42,097 nt of DNA from Mannheimia indoligenes (GCF_036880405.1 NZ_JBAJJM010000009.1:1-42097); one strand, 5' to 3'; counted from the stretch's first letter, positions 16,280-24,219 are shown. Translations and numbers: made by a program. The notes: generated by a model not told the origin, from the sequence alone.

Positions 16280-16954
16280 TTACCAGTGCAATTTCGCACT
16301 TTCTTCCACAGGCACACGCCCCAGATGGTGTTTGTTTTGCATTGCGTCCCAATCAGGATAGCCAAATGAAATCGCGTGCAACAATTTGTAATCGCTTGAA
16401 ATGCCTAGCTCTTCACGCACATCATCGGCAAACATCGCCAACGCTAATTGCGGAATACCACCAAAGCCACGAGCCGTTAAAGAAAGCAGGAAAGTTTGCG
16501 AATACATACCGACATCGCTGGCGATATTCACATCGTGTCCGTCAATCGCCGGCATAAACAAAAATGCCATATGTGGTGCACCGTAGCCGATGATGTTGTC
16601 ATCATAAACCACTTGGCGACCTGCTTTATCTTCACGGGCAATGCCGTAGCTGGTGGTGAAAACGTGGGAATACTGATTACGCCAACGTGGTTCGTAGTCG
16701 CCTTTGTATTTACTTTGGTCAAATTCAAAATCAGCTTGGTTAATACCTTGAGCGAAAGTTACTTGGAAACGTTTTTTCAAGCGTTCTAAGGTTTCGCCGG
16801 AAGCAACGTGAACCAACCAAGGTTGGGTATTACACGCAGACGGGGCATTTTGTGCATCGGCAAGAATCTGTTTAATCTCTTGCTCCGTCATCGGGGTCTG
16901 TAAAAATTTACGGATTGATTGGCGTGTTTTAACTGTTGTTTCAAAATCTAACAT
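16280..16954 (-). CDS. Nitroreductase family protein
   Basis: This 225-residue FMN-dependent NAD(P)H oxidoreductase has TRQSIRKF near the N-terminus (flavin phosphate contact) and NAPSACNTQPW at about residue 40. It also contains DVGMYSQTFLLSLTARGFGGIPQLAL in the second half, all typical of the NfsB-like superfamily. I chose the ATG at 16954, with GAGGA seven bases ahead, over one six codons upstream. Natural substrates are unknown; quinones, nitroaromatics and flavins are usual. It lies 20 bases downstream of ohr and is probably cotranscribed with it. Confidence 0.9.
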   Translation of the reverse strand: MLDFETTVKTRQSIRKFLQTPMTEQEIKQILADAQNAPSACNTQPWLVHVASGETLERLKKRFQVTFAQGINQADFEFDQSKYKGDYEPRWRNQYSHVFTTSYGIAREDKAGRQVVYDDNIIGYGAPHMAFLFMPAIDGHDVNIASDVGMYSQTFLLSLTARGFGGIPQLALAMFADDVREELGISSDYKLLHAISFGYPDWDAMQNKHHLGRVPVEESAKLHW

Positions 16955-16974
16955 AGCTGTTCCTCTTATCATTT

Positions 16975-17406
16975 TTATAAATCAAATGACTGAACAACAT
17001 TAACGTGTAAACGCACATCAACATTGCCACGCGTTGCATTTGAATATGGGCAAACCTCGTGAGCTTTTTCAATCAAGGTTTTCGCCTCATCCAAACTTAA
17101 TCCTTCAACAGTAATAGTAATATCTAAATCTAATGCAAACGCACCATTTGTTTTTTGACCAATACCGACTCCTACTGTTGTGCTGGATTTACTTGGTTTA
17201 ATGCCTAAAGTTGGAGCAACGTGGTTCATTGCACTGTCAAAGCAGGCAGCATAACCCATTGCAAAAAGTTGCTCCGGGTTAGTACCAACCTTACCGCTTT
17301 CGTTTTGAAAACCGACTAGATCAAAACCGATTGAGCCGTCATCGACTTGAGTACGTCCATCACGACCGCCTGTTGCAGTGGCTGATGTATGGTAAAAAAT
17401 TTTCAT
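16975..17406 (-). CDS. ohr: Organic hydroperoxide resistance protein (OsmC/Ohr family)
   Basis: This 143-residue thiol peroxidase detoxifies organic hydroperoxides. The two redox cysteines are in YAACFDSAM (about residue 55) and VCPYSNATRGN (about residue 119). The latter motif is diagnostic of Ohr rather than OsmC. It is first in the leftward ohr-nitroreductase-OYE-GST group and starts 117 bp from the divergent AraC-type gene. The usual partner regulator OhrR (MarR family) is not adjacent, so regulation may pass through the AraC protein instead. Confidence 0.95.
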   Translation of the reverse strand: MKIFYHTSATATGGRDGRTQVDDGSIGFDLVGFQNESGKVGTNPEQLFAMGYAACFDSAMNHVAPTLGIKPSKSSTTVGVGIGQKTNGAFALDLDITITVEGLSLDEAKTLIEKAHEVCPYSNATRGNVDVRLHVNVVQSFDL

Positions 17407-17523
17407 TGTATTATTTCCTTAAAAGTGATTGAAATGTAATGGCTGAATTATGCCTTATTTTTTACTTTTAAGAATGCTTGATTTTCTATAAAATTTGCCT
17501 AATTTTCTAAATATTGAAACATT
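17407..17523. promoter_or_regulatory. Divergent promoter region, ohr and araC-type gene
   Basis: This is an AT-rich 117-bp intergenic region with starts on both sides. No confident promoter hexamers or dyad could be picked. The AraC-type regulator would be expected to bind here. Confidence 0.4.
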
Positions 17524-18375
17524 ATGCAAAATCGTGAAACTCTTCTACATTCCATTTTCCAACTTTCGCCTAAAAATGAAATTTGGCGAACGCCTATTCC
17601 AGGTTTAACCATTTATGCTGCCGATCGCTCAAGCGTTACAAAGGGTTATATTCAAGATCCGAGCTTATGTGTAGTAATGTTAGGCGAACGACAAATTTGC
17701 ACCAATGGGCAATGCCAAGTCTTCGGGCACAATGAAATGATGTTTTGTCCCGTTAATTTACCTGTTACAACACTCAACATTAATGTGCCTGAAAATAGCG
17801 ATTATCTTTCTCTTTCTTTGCGGATTGATTTTGATTTGGTTGCTCGCACAATGGCACAATTACCCGATGTTAAAATCAGCGGTGTTTCTGTCAATCAAAC
17901 AAAATGGCAGTTAATTGAAGAGATTGATGACTGTCTGTTAAGGCTGCTTAATTTGCTTTATTTTCCAAAAAGGATAGATTTTATTGCACCATTGATTTTG
18001 CAAGAACTCTATTTTTATTTACTACAATCTCCGCAAGGCAATGCGTTACGTTCTTTAGTGGTTCAAGAGGGAAAAATCCATAAAATTGCGAAAGCAGCTC
18101 AATATTTAGAACAACATTATTTAGAAAACGTGAATATGGGCGAGTTAGCTAAAGAGGTGGGAATGAGTGTGGCTGGGTTTTACGCTCATTTTAAAAATAT
18201 AACCTCAATGACCCCATTACAATATCAAAAATCACTACGACTTAATATGGCGAGGGAAAAATTACAAGCAGGAGTGAGTGTAAGCGAAGTGGCTTATGAA
18301 AGTGGTTATGAAAGCCCAAGCCAATTTAGCAGAGAATATAAAAGGCAGTTTGGTAGTAGCCCTAAAGGAAAATAA
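17524..18375 (+). CDS. AraC-family transcriptional regulator
   Basis: This 283-residue regulator has an N-terminal sensor of the AraC_N type (about residues 10-165), containing CVVMLGERQICTNGQCQVF and MMFCPVNLPV. It has a C-terminal double helix-turn-helix at about 190-283, including LAKEVGMSVAGFYAHFK and SEVAYESGYESPSQFSREYKRQFG. It is transcribed away from ohr-nitroreductase-OYE-GST and is the obvious candidate activator of that group. Members of this subgroup often sit beside oxidoreductase genes. The effector is unknown. The cysteines in the sensor region could be redox-active, but this is speculation. Confidence 0.9.
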   Translation: MQNRETLLHSIFQLSPKNEIWRTPIPGLTIYAADRSSVTKGYIQDPSLCVVMLGERQICTNGQCQVFGHNEMMFCPVNLPVTTLNINVPENSDYLSLSLRIDFDLVARTMAQLPDVKISGVSVNQTKWQLIEEIDDCLLRLLNLLYFPKRIDFIAPLILQELYFYLLQSPQGNALRSLVVQEGKIHKIAKAAQYLEQHYLENVNMGELAKEVGMSVAGFYAHFKNITSMTPLQYQKSLRLNMAREKLQAGVSVSEVAYESGYESPSQFSREYKRQFGSSPKGK

Positions 18376-18420
18376 CAAGCGGTCAAATTCTGCAAATTTT
18401 TTGCAAAATTTAACCGCTTG
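18375..18420. terminator. Paired uptake sequences acting as a terminator
   Basis: ACAAGCGGTCAAATTCTGCAA faces TTGCAAAATTTAACCGCTTG, giving a long stem between the convergent araC-type and deoD genes. Inverted uptake pairs commonly double as terminators in Pasteurellaceae. Confidence 0.75.
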
Positions 18421-18445
18421 CCATAGTTAATTTAAAAACTGAGAC

Positions 18446-19165
18446 TTATTGTTTGTCGCCAATCAGTACAGACTCTAACGCAATTTCAATCATTTCATTG
18501 AAAGTTAATTGACGCTCTTCCGAACTGGTTTGCTCGCCTGTACGAATATGGTCTGAAACGGTACAAATCGCTAATGCTTTCGCTCCATATTCCGCTGCTA
18601 CCGCATAAATACCCGCAGCTTCCATTTCCACGCCTAAAATGCCGTATTTTTCCATCACATCAAACATTTCAACATCCGGGCTATAGAATAAGTCTGCTGA
18701 GAATAAATTCCCTACTCGAACATTCACGCCTTTTTGTTGTGCCGCTTGATATGCTGCTAATGTCATTTCAAAGTCTGAAATGGCGGCAAAATCATTATCA
18801 CGGAAGCGAATACGATTGACTTTAGAATCGGTACAAGCACCTGAACCAATGATAACATCACGAATGCGAACATCGCTACGCACTGCACCACAAGAGCCGA
18901 CACGAATAATTTTTTTCACACCATATTCCGTAATTAACTCTTTAGCATAAATCGAACAAGATGGAATACCCATACCGTGTCCCATCACAGAAATGCGACG
19001 ACCTTTATAAGTACCGGTGTAACCTAACATATTGCGTACATTAGTTACTTCCTTAACATCTTCTAAAAAGGTTTCAGCAATATATTTTGCACGAAGCGGA
19101 TCACCCGGCATTAATACAACGTCTGCAAAAGCACCTTCAGGTGCGTTAATGTGTGGAGTTGCCAT
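18446..19165 (-). CDS. deoD: Purine nucleoside phosphorylase
   Basis: This 239-residue hexameric phosphorylase converts purine (deoxy)nucleosides and phosphate to the free base and (deoxy)ribose-1-phosphate. It has the same length as E. coli DeoD. The phosphate-site motifs LMPGDPLRAK and GHGMGIPS are present, as are RVGSCGAV and GVEMEAAGIYAVA. The catalytic Asp is about residue 205 in TVSDHIRTGE. It is 25 bases downstream of the second deoC and is probably in the same transcript. The deoxyribose-1-phosphate it makes needs a phosphopentomutase (deoB), not present here, before DeoC can act. Confidence 0.97.
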   Translation of the reverse strand: MATPHINAPEGAFADVVLMPGDPLRAKYIAETFLEDVKEVTNVRNMLGYTGTYKGRRISVMGHGMGIPSCSIYAKELITEYGVKKIIRVGSCGAVRSDVRIRDVIIGSGACTDSKVNRIRFRDNDFAAISDFEMTLAAYQAAQQKGVNVRVGNLFSADLFYSPDVEMFDVMEKYGILGVEMEAAGIYAVAAEYGAKALAICTVSDHIRTGEQTSSEERQLTFNEMIEIALESVLIGDKQ

Positions 19166-19190
19166 TTTATTTTCCTCTTATGATGAATAA

Positions 19191-19967
19191 TTAATAACCT
19201 TGAACAGCTTGTTGCTGCTCGCCTTTTAATGTTGCTAACAGATTACCTAATAGACTTGATGCACCAAAACGGAAATGTGAGCAATTAACCCAATCCGAGC
19301 CTAAAATGGAACGAGCTAAAGCTAGATATTCCGCTGCTTCTTCGCTGGTTTTTACCCCACCGGCGGCTTTAAAGCCAACGGTTTCCGCCACGCCTAAATC
19401 ACGAATAGTTTCAAGCATAATACGAGCCGATTCAAGCGTTGCATTTACTGCCACTTTACCTGTGGAAGTTTTGATGAAATCTGCCCCGGCACGAATTGAA
19501 ATTTCACTTGCTTTACGAATGAGTTCTTCTGATTTTAACTCGCCCGTTTCAATAATCACTTTAAGTAAAACATTCTTCTCTTGGCATACCGCTTTAGCCT
19601 GTTTAACTAATTCAAAACCAATCTGTTCATTACCTGCAATTAACGCTTTATAAGGGAATACTACATCAACCTCATCTGCTCCATAAGCCACCGCAGCTTT
19701 GGTTTCTGCAACCGCAATGTCAATATCATCATTGCCGTGTGGGAAGTTAGTAACAGTCGCAATTTTTACTTGCTCAATACCTTGTGCTTTCAAGGTTTTG
19801 CGTGCAATCGGTACAAAGCGAGGATAAACACATACTGCTGCCGGTGTACCAAAATCGGTTTTAGCCTGCTCACACAGTGCGATAACTTTTTCGTCTGTAT
19901 CATTGTCATTTAATGTAGTGAGATCCATCAAAGAAAGTGCAATCTCAGCTGAATTTTTTAGACTCAT
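19191..19967 (-). CDS. deoC: Deoxyribose-phosphate aldolase, enterobacterial type
   Basis: This 258-residue class I aldolase has the same reaction as the enzyme at 886-1560 but belongs to the longer E. coli-like branch. The Schiff-base lysine is about Lys166 in FIKTSTGK, with Asp101 in ADEVDVVF and Lys200 in GFKAAGGVK. These are each one residue earlier than in E. coli. A good AAAAGGAGA site precedes the ATG. It is followed by deoD and lies downstream of nupC, but behind the nupC terminator, so nucleoside-derived deoxyribose is its likely substrate. A LacI-type operator candidate lies about 80 bases upstream. Confidence 0.96.
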   Translation of the reverse strand: MSLKNSAEIALSLMDLTTLNDNDTDEKVIALCEQAKTDFGTPAAVCVYPRFVPIARKTLKAQGIEQVKIATVTNFPHGNDDIDIAVAETKAAVAYGADEVDVVFPYKALIAGNEQIGFELVKQAKAVCQEKNVLLKVIIETGELKSEELIRKASEISIRAGADFIKTSTGKVAVNATLESARIMLETIRDLGVAETVGFKAAGGVKTSEEAAEYLALARSILGSDWVNCSHFRFGASSLLGNLLATLKGEQQQAVQGY

Positions 19968-20045
19968 ACGATTCTCCTTTTTAATTAAATGAATGATTCA
20001 GTAAATTTTTATAAAAATCTGACCGCTTGTAAATAGACAAATTTC

Positions 20046-20061
20046 AAGCAACCGTTTACGT
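20046..20061. promoter_or_regulatory. Possible LacI-family (PurR/CytR-like) operator upstream of deoC-deoD
   Basis: On the minus strand ACGTAAACGGTTGCTT agrees with the PurR consensus ACGCAAACGTTTGCGT at 13 of 16 positions, including the central CG. It lies 79-94 bases before the deoC ATG. The assignment is by consensus match only. Confidence 0.4.
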
Positions 20062-20070
20062 TAGATAAAA

Positions 20071-20100
20071 AAATATAAAACCACTATTTCTAGTGGTTTT
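20071..20100 (-). terminator. Terminator of nupC
   Basis: AAAACCACTA (20077-20086) pairs with TAGTGGTTTT (20091-20100) across a four-base loop. Read leftward it continues into a T-rich stretch. It lies 14 bases past the nupC stop. Confidence 0.85.
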
Positions 20101-20114
20101 ATTCATTATTCAGA

Positions 20115-21377
20115 TTATAAAACTGCACCGCCTAAGCCGATAAATAAGCCTGCAATAGTCGCACTCATTAAGTTCGCCAGTGAACCTGCAATTACGGCTT
20201 TAATACCAAGTCGTGCAATATCGCCACGGCGATTTGGAGCCATTGCACCAATACCACCGATTAAAATAGCAATAGAACTGAAGTTAGCGAAACCACAAAG
20301 TGCAAAAGTAATAATTGCGATGGTTTTATCGCTTAACTGAATGGCTGATTCAGGTGCTAAATATTTTGCAAACTCTAAGTAGCCTACAAATTCATTAACC
20401 GCTAATTTTAGACCAATCATCTGCCCTGCAATTTCAGCTTCTTCCCAAGGAACGCCAATTACCCAAGCAAGAGGTTTAAATATCCAGCCAAAAATTTGAC
20501 CTAAGTTTAATGAGTCATAGCCGAACCAGCCACCAATACCACCTAAAATACCATTCACTAAGGCAATTAACGCTACGAAAGCAATCAACATCGCCCCTAC
20601 GTTTAAGGCTAGTTGCATACCTGATGACGCACCTGAAGCAGCTGCATCAAGAATATTAGCTGGTTTTTCTAAATCAACTGCCTCTAACTCATCACGGAAC
20701 GTTTCTGTTTGTGGCACCATAATTTTCGCAAATAATAAACCTGCCGGAGCTGCCATAAATGATGCTGCAATTAAGTAGGTTAATGGTACGCCCATTCCTG
20801 CATAACCTGCCATTACTGAACCGGCAATAGAAGCTAAACCACCCGACATAATCGCAAAGAGTTCAGATTCAGTCATTTTGCTGATAAAGGGTTTTACCAC
20901 AAGTGGAGCTTCGGTTTGACCAACGAAAATATTCGCCGCTGCAGACATAGATTCAGCTTTAGATGTACCTAACGCTTTTTGTAATAAGCCACCTAAAATG
21001 CGGATTACCCATTGCATTACCCCGATGTAATAAAGCAATGAAATTAATGCCGAGAAGAAAATAATCACAGGAAGCACACGGAAAGCAAAGACAAAACCGC
21101 CACCGCCAAACACTTCAAACATTTTGTCGCTGACTAAGCCACCAAATAGGAATGAAATACCTTCATTACCATAAGAAATAACTTTAGAAACACCGCTTGC
21201 CATTGCATTTAATGCATCACGACCTGCCGGCACATAAAGCACCAATGCCGCAATTGCAATTTGCAACGCTAACGCACCTAATACCGTACGCACATTTATT
21301 GAACGTTTGTTGTTTGAAAATAAAAATGCGATGAATAGTAAAACAATAATGCCTAAAAGGCTGTTAAGAGTACCCAT
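20115..21377 (-). CDS. nupC: Concentrative nucleoside transporter (NupC family)
   Basis: This 420-residue inner-membrane protein with about eight to ten hydrophobic segments imports nucleosides using an ion gradient. Diagnostic CNT-family segments are GQTEAPLVVKPF (nucleoside and sodium/proton site), the gating-half segment ESELFAIMSGGLASIAGSVMAGY, and the C-terminal-half NEFVGYLEF and CGFANFSSIAI. I chose the ATG at 21377 because AGAGG precedes it and the hydrophobic N-terminus follows. A longer frame of 27 more codons has no site and an odd basic start. Sequence features recall the sodium-coupled vibrio-type CNT. It is its own transcription unit, next to deoC-deoD. Confidence 0.92.
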   Translation of the reverse strand: MGTLNSLLGIIVLLFIAFLFSNNKRSINVRTVLGALALQIAIAALVLYVPAGRDALNAMASGVSKVISYGNEGISFLFGGLVSDKMFEVFGGGGFVFAFRVLPVIIFFSALISLLYYIGVMQWVIRILGGLLQKALGTSKAESMSAAANIFVGQTEAPLVVKPFISKMTESELFAIMSGGLASIAGSVMAGYAGMGVPLTYLIAASFMAAPAGLLFAKIMVPQTETFRDELEAVDLEKPANILDAAASGASSGMQLALNVGAMLIAFVALIALVNGILGGIGGWFGYDSLNLGQIFGWIFKPLAWVIGVPWEEAEIAGQMIGLKLAVNEFVGYLEFAKYLAPESAIQLSDKTIAIITFALCGFANFSSIAILIGGIGAMAPNRRGDIARLGIKAVIAGSLANLMSATIAGLFIGLGGAVL

Positions 21378-21501
21378 AGAACCTCTAATTATAAATTGAT
21401 TAAAAAAGGTGGCGATACTATACCTATTTTTGCGTAAAAAATCTTGTAAAAAATGCAATTATCTATAATTGAAATCGGTAAAATATATATTATTGTGTTT
21501 T

Positions 21502-21510
21502 ACAAGCGGT
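21502..21510 (+). repeat. Uptake signal core in the nupC-msrA gap
   Basis: ACAAGCGGT followed by ATAATTTTAG lies in the 190-bp region between the divergent nupC and msrA genes. No confident regulator site was found in that region. Confidence 0.75.
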
Positions 21511-21567
21511 ATAATTTTAGTTAATTTTTACTAATACTTTAAATTGAAGGATTATAGGAGAGAAAAT

Positions 21568-22074
21568 ATGCAAAACATTCGTGAAATCTATTTAGCGGGC
21601 GGCTGCTTCTGGGGCGTAGAGTCTTTTATGCAACGAATTAAAGGCGTGGTAAAAGCTCAATCAGGTTATGCTAACGGTAATACAGACAACCCTACTTACC
21701 AAGATGTGTGTGCAGGCAGCGGACACGCTGAGGTAGTAAAAGTAACTTATGATGCTGACCAAATCAGCTTAGCAAAATTATTGGATTACTTCTTTAAAGT
21801 GATTGACCCGGTGAGCATTAACCAACAAGGTGGCGACATCGGTATCCAATACCGTACAGGCATTTATCATACCGATCCGCAAGATCTGCCTGTGATTAAC
21901 CAAGCCTTAAGCGAGCTACAAACTCAATTCGATAAACCGTTAGCGGTAGAAAATCAAATGTTAGAACAATATTTCCCTGCCGAAGAATATCATCAAGAAT
22001 ACTTGGTTAAAAACCCAACGGGTTATTGTCATATTGATATTCAGTTGATGAATGAGATTTTGAAGAATCAGTAA
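21568..22074 (+). CDS. msrA: Peptide methionine sulfoxide reductase MsrA
   Basis: This 168-residue enzyme reduces methionine-S-sulfoxide in proteins and as free amino acid. The catalytic motif GGCFWG has Cys13 as nucleophile. The other family motifs are HAEVVKVTYD, FFKVIDP, QGGDIGIQYRTGIY and the C-terminal YHQEYLVKNPTGYC, whose cysteine can serve as the resolving residue. It is a single-domain form without fused MsrB or a thioredoxin domain, and has no signal peptide, so it is cytoplasmic. I chose the ATG at 21568 behind AGGAGAG. A TTG eight codons earlier overlaps that site. It is a single-gene unit ended by a compact hairpin. Confidence 0.96.
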   Translation: MQNIREIYLAGGCFWGVESFMQRIKGVVKAQSGYANGNTDNPTYQDVCAGSGHAEVVKVTYDADQISLAKLLDYFFKVIDPVSINQQGGDIGIQYRTGIYHTDPQDLPVINQALSELQTQFDKPLAVENQMLEQYFPAEEYHQEYLVKNPTGYCHIDIQLMNEILKNQ

Positions 22075-22085
22075 CATCACTAAAC

Positions 22086-22106
22086 ATTAGGGGTTTCACC
22101 CCTAAT
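22086..22106. terminator. Bidirectional terminator between msrA and the Slam gene
   Basis: ATTAGGGGT (22086-22094) pairs with ACCCCTAAT (22098-22106) around a TTC loop, directly between the converging stop codons. Confidence 0.85.
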
Positions 22107-23405
22107 TTAAAAGCTCTTTTCAAATAATACTGTAATTTGCTTATCTGTATAAGAATAGAGGCTTGCTAAATTACTTTGTTGCTTTTTCCATACAATATTC
22201 AGTTTAGGCGTAATGCCCCATAAATACCAATCTCGTTTCCAAAATTTAGCATTCACACTATAGATTTTATCTTGTCTGATTTTATTGAGAGGAATAATCC
22301 CTACGAGTATCGCCTCATCGTGAAATTTTCGGTGGGTAAATGAAAAACTCAACTGACTAGAAATTCCCCATTGATATTCTTGTAACCAGCCTAAGCGAAT
22401 ATTTTTGCTTGTTGAGCCATACTGTTTTTCTCGCGTATTTTCTTTTGATATTGTCCCCCCAACATAAAATAATTGTTTAGGATTAGGCAACCAAAGTAAA
22501 GTATTGGAGAAAGCTTTTATATTACCGGCTTGCAAATTTTCATCAAAAAACGACCGCTTTTCAAATGATAAAACCGTCTGATTTTTCCATTGATTAGAGA
22601 TAGCAAAATCATAACTAAATTGAAGCCCATTAGACCAATGAAAAGACCTATTACCAAACCAACGTTTATCATAAAAAGGCTGAATACGTAGTGTTTTATC
22701 TGATTTTTTATAGGCATAACCTAGCAGAAGGCGATTAGATACATCATCAAAACGGTGATTATCCCAGTAAATTTTGCCAGTTGCTTCATTTCGAAAGCTC
22801 AAATAGTGAGAATTAAATAAATTAAAATCTTTTGCTACATCCACATTAAAAACAAAGCCATTAGCTTTCTGTGGTAACATCGTTTCGTTTTTAATAAAAC
22901 CCGTATTTTCAATCTGTGGCTGGTGAGATACATTCGCTACATTATCCGTTTTAAGATAAGAAAAATTCAGGTCAAATTGCCATTCATTACGTTGATTTAT
23001 CGCCTCTAAATAAGCCTCAATTTTTTGGTAAGCTACTCCGGGCAAATCAGGAACACTCTTTACTTTATCAAATTGCAACTTAGCTTCGTTATCTTGCTTA
23101 TCTGCAAATAAGGCAACCGCAAGCTCCATACGCATTGAATTTAATTCCGGCTTTTGACTAATGATATTCCTATAAATAGAAATTGCTGTTTGGTAATCTT
23201 GTTGAATAAAGGCAGACTTCGCTTTTGCATAAGCGATTACAGTAGGATCTGCATTTTCTTGTTGTTTATAATCTTTCAGTAGAATTTGGATCTTTTTAAA
23301 TTCTTGTTGGTAAATCGCTTGTTTTAGCTGTTCTTCAAGTTTGAAATGATTTGCTAATACCATTTGAATACTGAAAAAGGCAAGCAATGAAATACAAAAT
23401 CGCAT
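22107..23405 (-). CDS. Slam-family surface lipoprotein assembly modulator
   Basis: This 432-residue outer-membrane protein of the Slam (DUF560) type moves particular lipoproteins or hemophores across the outer membrane. A signal peptide ends near residue 18. Helical TPR-like repeats follow at about 20-135, with LEEQLKQAIYQQEFKKIQ, AFIQQDYQTAISIYRNII and the ELAVALFADKQ unit. From about 141 to the end the sequence alternates like amphipathic beta-strands (WQFDLNFSYLKTDNVANV, LLLGYAYKKSDKTLRIQPF). It finishes in VLFEKSF, a typical barrel C-terminal phenylalanine. It lies 59 bp downstream of a glycine-rich lipoprotein gene, its probable client, with a hairpin between. It is somewhat shorter than neisserial Slam1. 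Confidence 0.88.
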   Translation of the reverse strand: MRFCISLLAFFSIQMVLANHFKLEEQLKQAIYQQEFKKIQILLKDYKQQENADPTVIAYAKAKSAFIQQDYQTAISIYRNIISQKPELNSMRMELAVALFADKQDNEAKLQFDKVKSVPDLPGVAYQKIEAYLEAINQRNEWQFDLNFSYLKTDNVANVSHQPQIENTGFIKNETMLPQKANGFVFNVDVAKDFNLFNSHYLSFRNEATGKIYWDNHRFDDVSNRLLLGYAYKKSDKTLRIQPFYDKRWFGNRSFHWSNGLQFSYDFAISNQWKNQTVLSFEKRSFFDENLQAGNIKAFSNTLLWLPNPKQLFYVGGTISKENTREKQYGSTSKNIRLGWLQEYQWGISSQLSFSFTHRKFHDEAILVGIIPLNKIRQDKIYSVNAKFWKRDWYLWGITPKLNIVWKKQQSNLASLYSYTDKQITVLFEKSF

Positions 23406-23432
23406 AATTGAGTGAGAATAATAAAAGAAAGA

Positions 23433-23454
23433 AGTCAGGTATCTCTACCTGACT
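23433..23454 (-). terminator. Hairpin between lipoprotein and Slam genes (attenuator-like)
   Basis: AGTCAGGTA (23433-23441) pairs with TACCTGACT (23446-23454) around a four-base loop. In the direction of transcription it is followed by TCTTTCTTTTATT. Its position between client and Slam suggests partial termination that would yield more lipoprotein than translocator. Confidence 0.7.
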
Positions 23455-23464
23455 ATAAATAGAA

Positions 23465-24070
23465 TTAATAGCGAATACCGCCGAAAGAAGTATCATAAGA
23501 AGGAGCTTTAGGAAATTTCACTAAGCCCGCTGCTTCTTTCGCCCCTTGACCAAATAACGCCCCTTCATAAGTGCCCTTCTCTAAAAGCGTACTTGCCTCG
23601 CCATTGAATTTTGAACCATTTAATGATGTTTCGTGCAAGGTAATATCTTGAACTCTACCATCATTTAACAGTGAGTATTCAATTTTTCCATCTACAGTTT
23701 TACGGTCAAAATCCACATTCAACGTAGTTTTACCACCTTTAGATACCTCGCCAGTTGCACCACTTAACCAATAAGAATCACCGAAATAAGTTGCTGTTCC
23801 AGACGGAAGTTGAGTAGCTTCTGTACCTTGATAACGTAATTCTCTTACCGTTTTCGCATCATTGATCCAAACCCCATAGAATGAGTCATTTTGGTTTTTA
23901 CCATAGAATTCACCTCCAACGGTTTTACCTGCTACATCACCTTTTGGACTATTGGTTAAATCAACCTTAGTACCATCTGGGGTTTCAGCTTTTCCGCTAC
24001 CACCGCCACCACCACAAGCGGTTAATAAAACAGATAAAGTTGCAACTGAACAAAAAAGTAGTTTTTTCAT
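23465..24070 (-). CDS. Surface lipoprotein with TbpB-like barrel, predicted Slam client
   Basis: This 201-residue lipoprotein has signal peptide MKKLLFCSVATLSVLL and lipobox LTAC, with Cys19. A run of glycines follows (CGGGGGSG), the flexible anchor common in surface-exposed lipoproteins of Pasteurellaceae and Neisseriaceae. The C-terminal two thirds read as a small eight-strand-like barrel with TATYFGDSYWL, LNVDFDRKTVDGKI, and the hallmark YEGALFGQGAKEAAGLV at about 168-184, as in TbpB, factor-H-binding and hemophilin-type domains. It is much shorter than TbpB, so it is a single-barrel protein. Its ligand is unknown; heme, transferrin-like or complement factors are possible. It precedes the Slam gene in one operon. 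The uptake core (24014-24022) encodes the lipobox residues T-A-C. Confidence 0.85.
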   Translation of the reverse strand: MKKLLFCSVATLSVLLTACGGGGGSGKAETPDGTKVDLTNSPKGDVAGKTVGGEFYGKNQNDSFYGVWINDAKTVRELRYQGTEATQLPSGTATYFGDSYWLSGATGEVSKGGKTTLNVDFDRKTVDGKIEYSLLNDGRVQDITLHETSLNGSKFNGEASTLLEKGTYEGALFGQGAKEAAGLVKFPKAPSYDTSFGGIRY

Positions 24071-24103
24071 AGTAACCTCTAATTTAAATAAGTAAAAAAT
24101 ACA

Positions 24104-24130
24104 TTAAATACTCAATAGATAAGTATTTAA
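24104..24130. promoter_or_regulatory. Inverted repeat, candidate operator for the lipoprotein-Slam operon
   Basis: TTAAATACT (24104-24112) and AGTATTTAA (24122-24130) form a perfect 9-bp dyad. It overlaps the transcription start predicted from the lipoprotein promoter. The adjacent XRE regulator is the natural candidate to bind it. I infer repression, which is not shown. Confidence 0.5.
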
Positions 24131-24135
24131 GCAAA

Positions 24136-24164
24136 TTATTACTTATTTATTACTCTGTTTTCAA
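24136..24164 (-). promoter_or_regulatory. Candidate lipoprotein promoter
   Basis: On the minus strand TTGAAA (24159-24164) and TAATAA (24136-24141) are separated by 17 bases. The predicted start is near 24129. Confidence 0.55.
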
Positions 24165-24219
24165 GTGAAAAAATCACGAAAATATCAATAAATGAGTAAT
24201 TTTAGGTAAAGAGTGAAAA

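Noticed and set aside
21378..21458. 27-residue N-terminal extension of NupC
   Set aside because: It lacks a ribosome-binding site and does not resemble the start of CNT transporters. AGAGG precedes the ATG at 21377.
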